Assembly: GCA_001897525.1 (NCBI GenBank)
Contig: MKTB01000005.1
Span: 1 to 64,000 of the forward strand
Reading direction: 5' to 3'
Length of the DNA: 64,000 nt
Origin: Bacteroidetes bacterium 43-16
Lineage (GTDB): Bacteria > Bacteroidota > Bacteroidia > Chitinophagales > Chitinophagaceae
Part shown: in pieces, positions 28,166-36,275 of the stretch
How positions within the stretch are numbered: position 1 is the first letter of the stretch
Layout of the letters: the number at the start of each line of letters is the position of its first letter
Made by a program: the position numbers and the translations under genes
Notes under the pieces: model-generated
Told to the model about the DNA's origin: nothing
The model's database searches: none
What the model saw: the letters and a program-made list of their open reading frames with translations, nothing else

Positions 28166-28624
28166 TTATTTCCACTGAACCTCTTCCGGCAGGAACTGGC
28201 GCACATCGCCATTATAACGGATCACGTCGCGCACCAAAGTGGAAGATACGGTTGAGTATTGGGGGGAACTGGTGAGGAATATGGTTTCAATATGCTTACT
28301 CAGCATACGGTTCATATCTGCAATTCCTTTCTCATACTCAAAGTCGCTTACATACCGTATACCCCTCAAAATAAAACGGGCGCTGATCTTTTCACAATAG
28401 TCAATGGTCAGGCCCTCATAAGATTGGGCTTCTACCTTATCGGTATCTCTAAAGATCTCGTCGATCCAGCCCAGCCTTTGCTCTATCGTAAACATCGGTT
28501 GTTTGGAAGAATTCAAGCCTACCCCGATCACTATTTTATCGAACAGGGGAATGGCCCTCCTGATCACATCAACATGTCCCAGGGTGATGGGGTCAAAAGT
28601 GCCGGGAAACAAAGCTATGCGCAT
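28166..28624 (-). CDS. coaD: Phosphopantetheine adenylyltransferase
   Basis: 152 residues, slightly shorter than E. coli CoaD. It has the nucleotidyltransferase N-terminus FPGTFDPITLGHVDVIRRA with the TxGH motif, the substrate loop RFILRGIRYVSDFEYE, and VSSTLVRDVIRYNGDVRQFLP. The enzyme makes dephospho-CoA from 4'-phosphopantetheine and ATP. The next CoA step, coaE, is also in this window (48280) but unlinked. coaD is 18 bases from the stop of the epimerase gene, so the two may be co-transcribed. Confidence 0.96.
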   Translation of the reverse strand: MRIALFPGTFDPITLGHVDVIRRAIPLFDKIVIGVGLNSSKQPMFTIEQRLGWIDEIFRDTDKVEAQSYEGLTIDYCEKISARFILRGIRYVSDFEYEKGIADMNRMLSKHIETIFLTSSPQYSTVSSTLVRDVIRYNGDVRQFLPEEVQWK

Positions 28625-28642
28625 AAATAATTAATTAAAAAT

Positions 28643-29182
28643 TTAAAAAGGGCTTTTAAAATCAGGGAAAAGTTCAAAGGCCTGGTCCCTTGCTGAAAGT
28701 ACAGGTTGCTCCAGCTCCCAGTCCATGCCGAAGCTGTCCCACCTGATACCGGTATCGCTTGCCTGGTGGTAACCGGAGGAGACTAAATAGTAGGTAATGG
28801 AATCATCTTCCAGCGCTTTAAACCCATGAGCAAAGCCTTTAGGAATATAGTAGGCCTGGTGGTTGGCAGCGGATAGCACACGGGCCTCAAACCGACCATA
28901 GGCAGGCGATGCGGTTCTCAGATCAACGATCACATCCAGTATAGCACCCTGCGGACAAAAGACAATTTTGGCATGGTCATGCGGAGGCAGCTGAAAGTGC
29001 ATACCCCGGATCACGCCGGCCTTAGAATAGGAAAAATAACTCTCTTTCAGTTCAAAATCTATCCCGGCCTCTTGCTGAAAAAGTGCCTCATTAAAGGTTT
29101 TGACAAAGGCACCTCTTTCATCCGAAAAAAAGGGTAAAGTGATCAATTGAGCACCGGGTAAACTCAGGTTTGTAAACTCCAT
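28643..29182 (-). CDS. rfbC: dTDP-4-dehydrorhamnose 3,5-epimerase family protein
   Basis: 179 residues from the ATG at 29182; an in-frame TTG seven codons upstream is less likely. A cupin-type epimerase: DERGAFVKTFNEALF near residue 22, the catalytic His in VIRGMHFQLPP, ILDVIVDLRTASPAYGRF and YIPKGFAHGFKALED, then the conserved Tyr in TYYLVSSGYHQ. It would epimerise dTDP-4-keto-6-deoxyglucose at C3 and C5 for rhamnose or related sugars, but no rfbA, B or D gene is adjacent, so the exact substrate is uncertain. Confidence 0.88.
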   Translation of the reverse strand: MEFTNLSLPGAQLITLPFFSDERGAFVKTFNEALFQQEAGIDFELKESYFSYSKAGVIRGMHFQLPPHDHAKIVFCPQGAILDVIVDLRTASPAYGRFEARVLSAANHQAYYIPKGFAHGFKALEDDSITYYLVSSGYHQASDTGIRWDSFGMDWELEQPVLSARDQAFELFPDFKSPF

Positions 29183-29394
29183 AAATATTTCAATCCGTTT
29201 CAATCAGGAAGTTCAAAAATAAGGATTAAAATGTATCGAAGGCTTAATTCGGAAAATTATAAAGAAATCAAAAAATGAAGTGCTTAATAAACCTTTTCGC
29301 CGGATGCCAGTCTACTATTACGTGCTAAGATTGAAAAAAGTGTTGCAACAATAAAATAGTACAATCATCATTTAACTCATTAAATAAATATATT

Positions 29395-29718
29395 ATGAAA
29401 GGTAAGTTTTTGGGAATTATTGCAGTATTGACGATTTTGTTTTCTTTGGGATTTAATGATGCTCAGGCACAACGCTATGATGGTCGTCACAAGTCGCACC
29501 GCAGTGCATACAAGCACAAAAAGAAAATATATCATCACCCGAGACACGTACGCCCGGGCAGACCTCATCATGTGAGGAGACATCATATGACTTTAAGGGA
29601 AAGACGCGCAGTGGAAAGACATCATAAAATGGCAATCCGCGAGCACAAAAGGGCTTTAAAGCACAGCAAGAACATACGCAGAGTACATACTTATGGCTTT
29701 GGCAGTATCCATAATTAA
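29395..29718 (+). CDS. Small secreted His/Arg/Lys-rich protein
   Basis: 107 residues with a good signal peptide (about 1-25, ending NDAQA). The mature ~80 residues are extremely basic and His-rich (about 19 His, with HHPRHVRPGRPHHVRRHH and ERRAVERHHKMAIREHKRALKH) and have almost no acidic residues until the end. I know no named family; possible roles are metal (Ni, Zn, Cu, haem) binding, or binding to anionic surface polymers or nucleic acid. It is isolated between divergent or parallel operons, and followed by palindromic repeats. Confidence 0.7.
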   Translation: MKGKFLGIIAVLTILFSLGFNDAQAQRYDGRHKSHRSAYKHKKKIYHHPRHVRPGRPHHVRRHHMTLRERRAVERHHKMAIREHKRALKHSKNIRRVHTYGFGSIHN

Positions 29719-29772
29719 TTCAGCAGATCAAATACTTGTATCCATAAGATAGAGGGTTTCCAAAAAGCCAAG

Positions 29773-29826
29773 ATTCTTGTCACATTGAGCTTGTCGATAC
29801 TTCGACAGGCTCAGTACGGCAAGAAT
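29773..29826. repeat. Extragenic imperfect palindrome (TTGTCACATTGAGC type), copy 1
   Basis: Arms ATTCTTG / CAAGAAT at the ends and an inner GAGCTTGTCGA-TACT-TCGACAGGCTC hairpin. Shares TTGTCACATTGAGC...GTCGA with the next palindrome and resembles the one at 15721. Confidence 0.6.
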
Positions 29827-29833
29827 TGAGCAT

Positions 29834-29876
29834 CAAATTTGTCTATATCTCGACGGAGCTCAATATGACAAATTTG
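29834..29876. repeat. Extragenic imperfect palindrome, copy 2
   Basis: Arms CAAATTTGTC / GACAAATTTG enclose a CGACGGAGCTC centre. Read on the minus strand (TTTGTCATATTGAGCTCCGTCGA) it aligns with copy 1, so the two form an inverted pair of the same element between the His-rich gene and the YifB gene. Confidence 0.6.
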
Positions 29877-29928
29877 GGAGTCTTTTTAGACACCGCCTAT
29901 CTTATTTTCGGCACTGGACGGCAACCTG

Positions 29929-31467
29929 CTAACCGGCCCAGCCTTCCCGGTCCAGGCTCCTGTACTGTATCGCCTCGGCTATGTGTTCTCCTTTGATGTC
30001 TTTGCTTGCAGCAAGATCCGCAATCGTTCTGCTCACTTTTAAGATCCGGTCATAGGCCCGTGCAGAGAGATTTAATCTTTGCATCGCTACTTTAAGTAAT
30101 TTACTGCCTACCATGTCCAGCTGGCAATATTCCTGGAGCATCTTGCTGTTCATCATGGCATTGCAATAAATGCCTTCGTTAGCTGCATAGCGCTCTGTTT
30201 GTATATTACGCGCCCTGATCACCCGCTCGCGGATAGCCGCACTGGGTTCTGCGTTACTTTTTTCAGAGAGTTCATGAAAAGCCACCGGTGTTACTTCTAC
30301 ATGCAAATCTATCCGGTCCAGTAAGGGACCTGATATGCGATTCAGGTATTTTTGTACGACTTGCGGGGAACAGGTACATTCTTTTTCCGGGTGATTGTAA
30401 TGGCCGCAGGGGCAAGGATTCATGGAAGCCAGCAGCATAAAGCTGGCGGGGTAATCCAGGCTTACCTTTGCCCTGGAGATGGTTACTTTTCGTTCCTCCA
30501 TAGGTTGGCGCATCACTTCCAGTACGGTACGCTTAAATTCGGGCAATTCATCGAGGAACAATATCCCGTTATGAGCCAGGGAGATCTCGCCCGGCTGGGG
30601 AAAGCCTCCTCCGCCTATCAGACCGGCATCGGAAATGGTATGATGCGGACTTCTGAATGGGCGATGCGCAATCAGTGAGGCATGATCGGCCAGCTTACCA
30701 GCTACGGAATGAATTTTAGTGGTTTCCAAAGCTTCCTGCAGGCTTATGGGTGGGAGTATGGTCGGCAAACGTTTTGCCAGCATCGTCTTCCCGGCACCCG
30801 GAGGGCCTATGAGGATTGCATTATGTCCGCCGGCAGCAGCGATCTCCAGCGCGCGTTTAATATTTTCCTGCCCCTTCACTTCATCAAAGTCCAGGCCCAG
30901 TTGTTCCTGTGCTGATGCAAATTCTGCCCGGGTATCTACCTGTGTCGGCTGTATAAGTGAACGCCCTTCCAGTAAATCGATGACTTCACTGAGGTGATGC
31001 ACGCCGTAAACCTCGAGATTATTGACCATCGCGGCTTCCCGTGCATTCTGTGCCGGAATGATCATGCCTTTAAATCCTTCTTTCCTGGCCTGTATCGCGA
31101 TGGGCAGGCAGCCTTTTACCGGCCTGAGGGCACCGTCCAGCTGCAATTCTCCCATGATCACATAATCGGCCAGCAAATGAGCCTTGATCTGCTCTGTAGC
31201 GGCCAGCATACCTATGGCAATCGGCAGATCGTAGGCCGAACCCGCCTTGCGTATGTCTGCCGGGGCCATATTGACCACCATTTTAAACCTCGGGCTCTTG
31301 AACCCGTTGTTTTTGTAGGCAGAAAGTATCCTGTCCACACTCTCTTTTACGGCATTATCGGGCAGGCCAACGATAAAATAACCAGAGCCGGGTACGGTAT
31401 CCACTTCTACAGTAATCGTCATCGCCTCTACTCCATGTACCGCGCTCCCGAATACTTTAACTAACAT
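29929..31467 (-). CDS. YifB/ComM-family Mg-chelatase-like AAA+ ATPase
   Basis: 512 residues, normal for YifB/ComM. Domains: N-terminal ChlI-like domain (about 20-142, with VGLPDNAVKESVDRI and KMVVNMAPADIRKAGSAYDLPIAIG), AAA+ core (about 190-395; Walker A GPPGAGKTML, Walker B ILFLDELPEF, and zinc-type Cys cluster CPCGHYNHPEKECTC), and C-terminal domain (about 400-500, RAYDRILKVSRTIADL). ComM helicases promote branch migration of incoming DNA in natural transformation. Monocistronic here, so competence linkage is inferred only from the family. Confidence 0.95.
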   Translation of the reverse strand: MLVKVFGSAVHGVEAMTITVEVDTVPGSGYFIVGLPDNAVKESVDRILSAYKNNGFKSPRFKMVVNMAPADIRKAGSAYDLPIAIGMLAATEQIKAHLLADYVIMGELQLDGALRPVKGCLPIAIQARKEGFKGMIIPAQNAREAAMVNNLEVYGVHHLSEVIDLLEGRSLIQPTQVDTRAEFASAQEQLGLDFDEVKGQENIKRALEIAAAGGHNAILIGPPGAGKTMLAKRLPTILPPISLQEALETTKIHSVAGKLADHASLIAHRPFRSPHHTISDAGLIGGGGFPQPGEISLAHNGILFLDELPEFKRTVLEVMRQPMEERKVTISRAKVSLDYPASFMLLASMNPCPCGHYNHPEKECTCSPQVVQKYLNRISGPLLDRIDLHVEVTPVAFHELSEKSNAEPSAAIRERVIRARNIQTERYAANEGIYCNAMMNSKMLQEYCQLDMVGSKLLKVAMQRLNLSARAYDRILKVSRTIADLAASKDIKGEHIAEAIQYRSLDREGWAG

Positions 31468-31603
31468 ATTGCTCTTAATTTAATCCTGCAATTTAACTAT
31501 TTTTATAAGCTTAAATTATACCCGGCTAAGTAATCGAAGCAATTATCCGTCTATATAAGTAAAATAATTGCTGTAAGTATTTTCTTATCCAATGAAAAGC
31601 GAT

Positions 31604-31611
31604 TAGCTTTG
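31604..31611 (+). promoter_or_regulatory. -7 box of the 239-aa lipoprotein
   Basis: TAGCTTTG (extended TAGCTTTGCT) 24 bases before the start codon at 31636. Confidence 0.45.
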
Positions 31612-31635
31612 CTTTAGTTTATTTAACATTATAAT

Positions 31636-32355
31636 ATGAATTTCAAAAGTATTCAAATTCTTGCTTTCCTGGCTCTGGTTGCCTTGTTTACCTCTTGTAA
31701 GAAACCTGAAGATAAAGGTGGTGGTGCGATCAAAGGCAGTTGTAAAATAAGTGCCGTTACGGGTTACTTTGGTTCACCGGTCAGTTTCCTGTATGATTCT
31801 ACCGGGAGGGTAGATACTATGGTTGCAGCAGGCTTCTTCAGGACTTATAAGTATGAAGCAGAAAAGGTAACGATCTCTACCTCAAAGAACAATAAATTTG
31901 ATACCAGAGCTATCTTAACTTACAACAAGGATACTAAACTACTGGATAGTGTTTCTGTAATGGATAAAGATGGCAATTATGAACACAGGACTTATGTTTA
32001 TAAGAACAATAATACCGTCATGGAGTATATTTTCACCAATTCCAGTATAGATAGTATCACCTACATCTGGACCGGTGGCAATATGACCAATATGCATCCC
32101 TCAAATGGTGTCAGCCCAGCGGGAAGCATTAAATATTATTCCAGTATGGCCTTCCAGGAGGGCGATTTCAATTATATGAATAAGTTTATTGAAAAAGGAT
32201 ATGTACCGGTAGGCAAAACGGCCAACCTGGTACAGGCTAACTATTCCGGCAATATCAATTATAAGTTTAACAGTAACGGGTATATCAAACAGGTTTCCTC
32301 TGTTTTTGAAGGCTACCCGACCGTTAATTATACTTACGAATATTCCTGCAAATAG
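31636..32355 (+). CDS. Lipoprotein with YD/DUF4595-like repeats
   Basis: 239 residues with a lipoprotein signal (MNFKSIQILAFLALVALFTSC, Cys about residue 21) and a Lys/Gly linker. The body is made of short beta-hairpin repeats: SFLYDSTGRVDTMV, YKYEAEKVTISTS, ILTYNKDTKLLDSVSVMDKDGN, YVYKNNNTVMEY, KFNSNGYIKQVSSV, ending YTYEYSCK. This is the pattern of DUF4595-type or degenerate YD-repeat lipoproteins frequent in Bacteroidota. Location is probably the outer membrane; function unknown. Confidence 0.75.
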   Translation: MNFKSIQILAFLALVALFTSCKKPEDKGGGAIKGSCKISAVTGYFGSPVSFLYDSTGRVDTMVAAGFFRTYKYEAEKVTISTSKNNKFDTRAILTYNKDTKLLDSVSVMDKDGNYEHRTYVYKNNNTVMEYIFTNSSIDSITYIWTGGNMTNMHPSNGVSPAGSIKYYSSMAFQEGDFNYMNKFIEKGYVPVGKTANLVQANYSGNINYKFNSNGYIKQVSSVFEGYPTVNYTYEYSCK

Positions 32356-32373
32356 CGTCTCCTATTTGCTCAG

Positions 32374-32406
32374 AGAAAGCGCATTGAACCTACTCAATGC
32401 GCTTTC
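32374..32406 (+). terminator. Terminator of the 239-aa lipoprotein gene
   Basis: Perfect 13-14 bp stem (32374-32387 with 32394-32406, AGAAAGCGCATTGA core) and a T-rich run after 32406, 19 bases beyond the stop. Confidence 0.85.
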
Positions 32407-32441
32407 TTTTTTTATTTTTTTTCAGAATTTTAAAGAAATAT

Positions 32442-32471
32442 TTTGCAGGAACAAAAAAACGATTATCTTTG
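32442..32471 (+). promoter_or_regulatory. Predicted promoter of the tRNA-Asp pair
   Basis: TTTG (32442-32445), 18-base spacer, TATCTTTG (32464-32471, extended TATCTTTGCA), 39 bases before the first tRNA. Confidence 0.65.
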
Positions 32472-32510
32472 CAATCCCAAAGCGAAAGAGCCTAGGTTCA
32501 AATAGCGAAA

Positions 32511-32584
32511 GGATTGGTAGTTCAGTTGGTTAGAATGCCGCCCTGTCACGGCGGAGGTCGCGGGTTCGAGTCCCGTCCAGTCCG
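32511..32584 (+). tRNA. tRNA-Asp (GTC), copy 1
   Basis: 74-nt cloverleaf without encoded CCA. Acceptor stem GGATTGG / CCAGTCC with one G-U pair, D-arm GTTCAGTTGGTTAGAAT, anticodon stem CCGCC / GGCGG with loop CTGTCAC (anticodon GTC), T-arm CGGGTTCGAGTCCCG, discriminator G. Identical to copy 2. Confidence 0.97.
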
Positions 32585-32654
32585 CAAAACAATTTTAGTA
32601 TTGTTTGCAATTTTCGAAGTGAGATCGAAATAAAATATTTTCACACCAACGAAA

Positions 32655-32728
32655 GGATTGGTAGTTCAGTTGGTTAGAATGCCGCCCTGTCACGGCGGAG
32701 GTCGCGGGTTCGAGTCCCGTCCAGTCCG
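32655..32728 (+). tRNA. tRNA-Asp (GTC), copy 2
   Basis: Exact duplicate of the tRNA at 32511, with the same preceding CGAAA and following CGC. The two are 70 bases apart and are followed by one shared terminator. Confidence 0.97.
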
Positions 32729-32730
32729 CG

Positions 32731-32758
32731 AAAGAGCTTTACATTTGTAAAGCTCTTT
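32731..32758 (+). terminator. Terminator of the tRNA-Asp pair
   Basis: 13-bp perfect stem (32731-32743 with 32746-32758, AAAGAGCTTTACA) with a 2-base loop (TT) and a T-rich tail; it begins 2 bases after copy 2. Confidence 0.9.
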
Positions 32759-32790
32759 TTTGCTTTTATTAAATTACTACATACCGGAAC

Positions 32791-32815
32791 GGATAGCATA
32801 CCGCCCTGTCATCGG
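32791..32815 (+). pseudogene. Decayed tRNA-Asp fragment
   Basis: GGATAGCATACCGCCCTGTCATCGG matches most of GGTTAGAATGCCGCCCTGTCACGGCGG in the two intact tRNAs (D-arm end and anticodon arm with GTC), but the right half of the stem is damaged and no T-arm follows. Confidence 0.45.
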
Positions 32816-32956
32816 ATCAATTAAAAACTTGTGGAGTAAGTAAACATTACCCATAAAGTTTAGCAAGTCTGAACAAGAAAAATCAATAGATCTTACGCCC
32901 GCTGAATTACAGATCTGAAGCAGCTCATATCGGGGATTTTAAATCCCCTATTATCG

Positions 32957-32993
32957 GCTGTTCGACATGCGCTCCGCTAACATGTCGAACAGC
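32957..32993. repeat. Extragenic palindrome with GCTGTTCGACATG arms
   Basis: 13-bp perfect arms (32957-32969 and 32981-32993) around an 11-base centre. A related half (ACCGAACAGC with GCGCTAACCT) follows at about 33001-33020, so the unit looks repeated. Confidence 0.6.
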
Positions 32994-33153
32994 ACAAGCT
33001 GCGCTAACCTACCGAACAGCACGTTTCATACCTCTTTTTACTCAAACCTCTTTTTATTTCGGCAATGTGCCTGTTGGCAATAATGCAATGAAGAACAATA
33101 GAGTTATTTAATATTAAAATAACTAATATAAATGTAGCTAATGTTAATTATTT

Positions 33154-33161
33154 TACTTTTG
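33154..33161 (+). promoter_or_regulatory. -7 box of the 402-aa T9SS protein
   Basis: TACTTTTG 16 bases before the start codon at 33178. Confidence 0.45.
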
Positions 33162-33177
33162 GGATTAAAAGATAAGT

Positions 33178-34386
33178 ATGAAATTAAATTTACGTTCCTT
33201 AGCTCTTCTCCTTGCTTTACCCCAGCTATCATTTGGGCAAACTTTGGAAACTTTCGAATCGGCAACCCAGACTACCGTTAATGAAAGACCCACAACATTT
33301 ACCAGCAATGGACAATCGTTTACAACTACATCTGATGATTGCGGAACAGGAGGTATTTTCGGGGTGTGGATTCCGGGACAACAATATGCCAACTGCAATG
33401 GCACAAACTCTACGAATTCTACAAATAGTTATTATGGAGTAGGAACAACCTGCACCGGAACAGGCAACTGCACAGACTATTCTGCTCAATTTATAGACAA
33501 CGGTTTAGTACCCCCTGCGGTGGCCACAGCGGGCCATGTGTATGGTCTGCAAACAACTAATGGCGCTCTGTTTACGGTTAAATCTCTTTTTATCTACCTG
33601 TCTACTGATAATGGAACAAATCCATCCAGCGCCGGGGGTGTCACTATTACAGGTAAACTTGCAGGCAATACAGTATTTACCTATATAAAAACTACAGGTT
33701 TTACAACTGATTTCGTCAACAATAGCGGCTTTACATTTATAGATTTCTCCGCAGGCACTAACTACACCAATTCTAATATTGATCAATTACTCATCCAAAG
33801 CCCCAATGCCAACTACGTAGCTTTAGATAATTTTAAATGGGGCGTAAGTGTTCCTTTACCCTTAGGCCTTTTATCATTCGACCTGAAGAGAAATGGCAAT
33901 ACGGTCTATTTAAACTGGAAGACATCTTCAAATGCAACTATCGTGGATTATCAAATTGAGCGAAGTGCTGATGGAATCTTATTTTCCCGTCTGGGTAACA
34001 GGACCGTGAATGATTCGGGAAACTATGAATTTACAGATTTGAGCCCACTTACAGGTGATAATTTTTACCGGTTAGCTATTACATCAAAAGATGGCAATGT
34101 GACCTATTCTGAGGTGAAACGTTCATTTATGCCTACCCCGGAAAAGGCGAACAACCTGCTCTATCCGAATCCGACAACAGGCATGTTATTTGCAAATGTT
34201 CCGGAAGCCGCGGTATGGAACCTTCAACTAACAGATATAAGCGGCAGAATGGTATTTACCTCTAAATTTTCTGCTCAAACCAATAGTTTAAGCATCGCAT
34301 CTTTGCCAAATAGCATTTATTTCTACAGATTAAGAGATACAAATACAGGAGCTATACTGGAAGAAGGAAAAATCAATAAATTATAA
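33178..34386 (+). CDS. T9SS cargo protein of unknown function
   Basis: 402 residues. Signal peptide at about 1-20 (ending LSFGQ); a mature domain rich in Thr, Asn, Ser and Gly with short tandem NSTNSTNS; then LPLGLLSFDLKRNGNTVYLNWKT, the Fn3-like strand pattern often found before T9SS tails; and a type A sorting domain (about 325-402, LLYPNPTTGMLFANV ... EEGKINKL). It should be exported to the surface or outside through the Por system. The N-terminal domain is not recognised. The gene is AT-richer than the housekeeping neighbours. Confidence 0.82.
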   Translation: MKLNLRSLALLLALPQLSFGQTLETFESATQTTVNERPTTFTSNGQSFTTTSDDCGTGGIFGVWIPGQQYANCNGTNSTNSTNSYYGVGTTCTGTGNCTDYSAQFIDNGLVPPAVATAGHVYGLQTTNGALFTVKSLFIYLSTDNGTNPSSAGGVTITGKLAGNTVFTYIKTTGFTTDFVNNSGFTFIDFSAGTNYTNSNIDQLLIQSPNANYVALDNFKWGVSVPLPLGLLSFDLKRNGNTVYLNWKTSSNATIVDYQIERSADGILFSRLGNRTVNDSGNYEFTDLSPLTGDNFYRLAITSKDGNVTYSEVKRSFMPTPEKANNLLYPNPTTGMLFANVPEAAVWNLQLTDISGRMVFTSKFSAQTNSLSIASLPNSIYFYRLRDTNTGAILEEGKINKL

Positions 34387-34462
34387 TTTCATATCCCAAT
34401 AAGCCCACTTATCTCGCACCAAGCTAAGCAGTAGCGAGGTTTGATGAAGATTACTTACGTCA

Positions 34463-34486
34463 GGAAAGCCAATAAAATGGCTTTCC
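34463..34486 (+). terminator. Terminator of the 402-aa T9SS gene
   Basis: Stem GGAAAGCCA / TGGCTTTCC (34463-34471 with 34478-34486) followed by nine or more T, 77 bases after the stop. Confidence 0.85.
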
Positions 34487-34565
34487 TTTTTTTTTATATC
34501 TACCGTATGAAAATATTAAAAACATTCGGGCCGTTTATCATCAAATTGCTTAACTTTTTCAGGGT

Positions 34566-35426
34566 TTATTCGTCTTCCCAAAACTCTTGTCCTTGCTGAT
34601 CAATATAGCCCCATTTTGAATTTCCAGGGATATAATAATCAACGCCCCATCGTTCATGAACGAATGGGTTAACGTCCGGCATATCGCTTACTACATTTGC
34701 AATTCCGTATGCGTAATTAAAACCGTAGTAATATTCTTTGCTATATAGTCTTTGCCCGCTGCTATCTATATGGTAAAACGCTTTGGAATGCCTGGCCACC
34801 ATAGCCGTTCCTTCATGAAACTCGCTGGCAAAAAAGTAGCTTGCTTTAAAAATCACATTGCCCTCCCTGTCCTTAAAGCCAAAGTACCGGTCTTCTTCAA
34901 ATTTTATCAATTCCCGGTCTTGCGCAGGTTTTTTATTGCTATCATGAATACCGGGTCGCCCTATTTCATTCCAGACTGCATTAAGATCCTCAAATATTGG
35001 CGCAACAACAATTGCTCCTGTTATATCTACCGCACCATATTTATGACTGGGAAAGCAAACGATGCACCGGTCATTTTGAAAGCCGTCTGCAGAGAGCGCC
35101 TGAAGCTTAAAGACGTTTTCACCAAAGCTGTTGATGAATAAACAATTCTCGGTCGATTGTTTCCCTTCCACATTTTTATCATCAATAACGATGACGGATA
35201 TTTCATGCCGGGTAAATGAAAATACCTGGTCGGCAAGTGGCGATATTTGCTCCCCCTTTGTGTTGATCCAGCAGCGCTTGCCGGAAATTTCCACAAGGGC
35301 GAGGTCAAAATTTTCTTCGCTGAATGGATAGATCACATCATCATAAATGCAGTCAATAAGTATAGACTTCTGAGCATCTGAAAAGCCCCATTTGTCGACC
35401 TTTCTATACGGTATCGGATATTTCAT
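34566..35426 (-). CDS. WG (KWG) repeat protein
   Basis: 286 residues, no signal peptide. It contains several degenerate WG repeats: KVDKWGFSDAQKSILID (about 8-25), GKRCWINTKGEQI, HKYGAVDITGAIVVAPIFEDL, RYFGFKDREGNVIFK and SKWGYIDQQGQEFW at the end. WG-repeat proteins form beta-rich folds and occur in effector and immunity contexts as well as in many uncharacterised loci. No partner gene shares its transcript clearly. Function unknown. Confidence 0.8.
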   Translation of the reverse strand: MKYPIPYRKVDKWGFSDAQKSILIDCIYDDVIYPFSEENFDLALVEISGKRCWINTKGEQISPLADQVFSFTRHEISVIVIDDKNVEGKQSTENCLFINSFGENVFKLQALSADGFQNDRCIVCFPSHKYGAVDITGAIVVAPIFEDLNAVWNEIGRPGIHDSNKKPAQDRELIKFEEDRYFGFKDREGNVIFKASYFFASEFHEGTAMVARHSKAFYHIDSSGQRLYSKEYYYGFNYAYGIANVVSDMPDVNPFVHERWGVDYYIPGNSKWGYIDQQGQEFWEDE

Positions 35427-35505
35427 GATTTATAATTATGGCTGTATTATGTTACCCTGTTTTATTGTCTTCCTGCTTTCCCGGCATGAGAAAGTTTTCC
35501 TGGCA

Positions 35506-36225
35506 TTAATAGTATTTATAGGCTTTATAAAGTACTTGTTCCACTTTTTGCTTGTTGCTATCATTGTATCCATAAATTACGGTTGGATTGCCGTATTGGT
35601 CATATGCCTGTACTTCTTGTACCTGATACGTGACCTTTGTTTCGCCATCTGTGTTGCTGGTTAACCGGGTTTTAATTTCCTGTATTTTATTGTCTTTGTA
35701 AATCGTCTCCACGTCTTCCATTGATTGAACCCTATCTTTTTCCCGGAACACACTTTTGATTAAGCGATACTGTTTATCTAATGTAATAAGGCTTGTATAG
35801 ACACTATTATCGGGGCATACAATTGTATAATTGTAATCGTCGGACCAAAGGTATTTGTAGCTGATTTCCTGGGCTTCTCCATCATTAAAACGGGAGGTTT
35901 CGGTGAAGGATATGTCTTTGCCTGTTCCTAAAAACCTGCTCAAATAAGATGATTTCCCGGCTGCACCAAAATCCCAGGCTTTATTTACGACCAAAGCATT
36001 ACCTGAGCTATCAAAGGTCATGACTATTTTCCCGATATAGCCAGCTGTATCTATGGGTATTTCACCCTCTTTTACCGGGCATATATAAGTGCTCACTTCT
36101 TTGACGGCTCCTTTAAGTCCAAATTCCAGTTTCTGAACGTAGTCCGTTCCGTTAGCTTTAGGGCTCTGCCCCTTGCAGGAAAGAAATGCCTGAAGGAGTA
36201 AAAGTAATGTTACTGCTTTTTTCAT
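35506..36225 (-). CDS. Lipoprotein of unknown function
   Basis: 239 residues from the ATG at 36225, chosen over an upstream in-frame start because it begins a lipoprotein signal (MKKAVTLLLLLQAFLSC, Cys about residue 17). The body has YD-like beta hairpins: KIVMTFDSSGNALVVN, ITLDKQYRLIKSVFREKDR, VQEVQAYDQYGNPTVIYGYND. It resembles the degenerate-repeat lipoprotein at 31636 in style. Located between the WG-repeat gene and the biotin regulator, in AT-rich accessory-like DNA. Confidence 0.72.
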   Translation of the reverse strand: MKKAVTLLLLLQAFLSCKGQSPKANGTDYVQKLEFGLKGAVKEVSTYICPVKEGEIPIDTAGYIGKIVMTFDSSGNALVVNKAWDFGAAGKSSYLSRFLGTGKDISFTETSRFNDGEAQEISYKYLWSDDYNYTIVCPDNSVYTSLITLDKQYRLIKSVFREKDRVQSMEDVETIYKDNKIQEIKTRLTSNTDGETKVTYQVQEVQAYDQYGNPTVIYGYNDSNKQKVEQVLYKAYKYY

Positions 36226-36275
36226 TTCTAAAAATTTAAGCGTTTCGAAAATAATCATATTTCAAGATATAAAAA

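Larger units (their letters stand above)
32759..33153. other. Non-coding stretch with tRNA-like fragment and palindromes
   Basis: About 400 bases with no gene. It holds a degraded copy of the tRNA-Asp anticodon region (32791-32815, CCGCCCTGTCATCGG), a short GGGGATTT/AAATCCCC hairpin (32932-32948) and a perfect 13-bp-arm palindrome (32957-32993, GCTGTTCGACATG). Confidence 0.6.

Noticed and set aside
29719-29928. Simple terminator for the His-rich protein gene
   Set aside because: The hairpins there are long, imperfect, paired and lack T-runs; they fit a repeat family better.
35392-35664. Hydrophobic 90-residue plus-strand frame between the WG-repeat and lipoprotein genes
   Set aside because: It overlaps both minus-strand genes at their ends, and its hydrophobicity comes from antisense reading of the lipoprotein's C-terminal codons.
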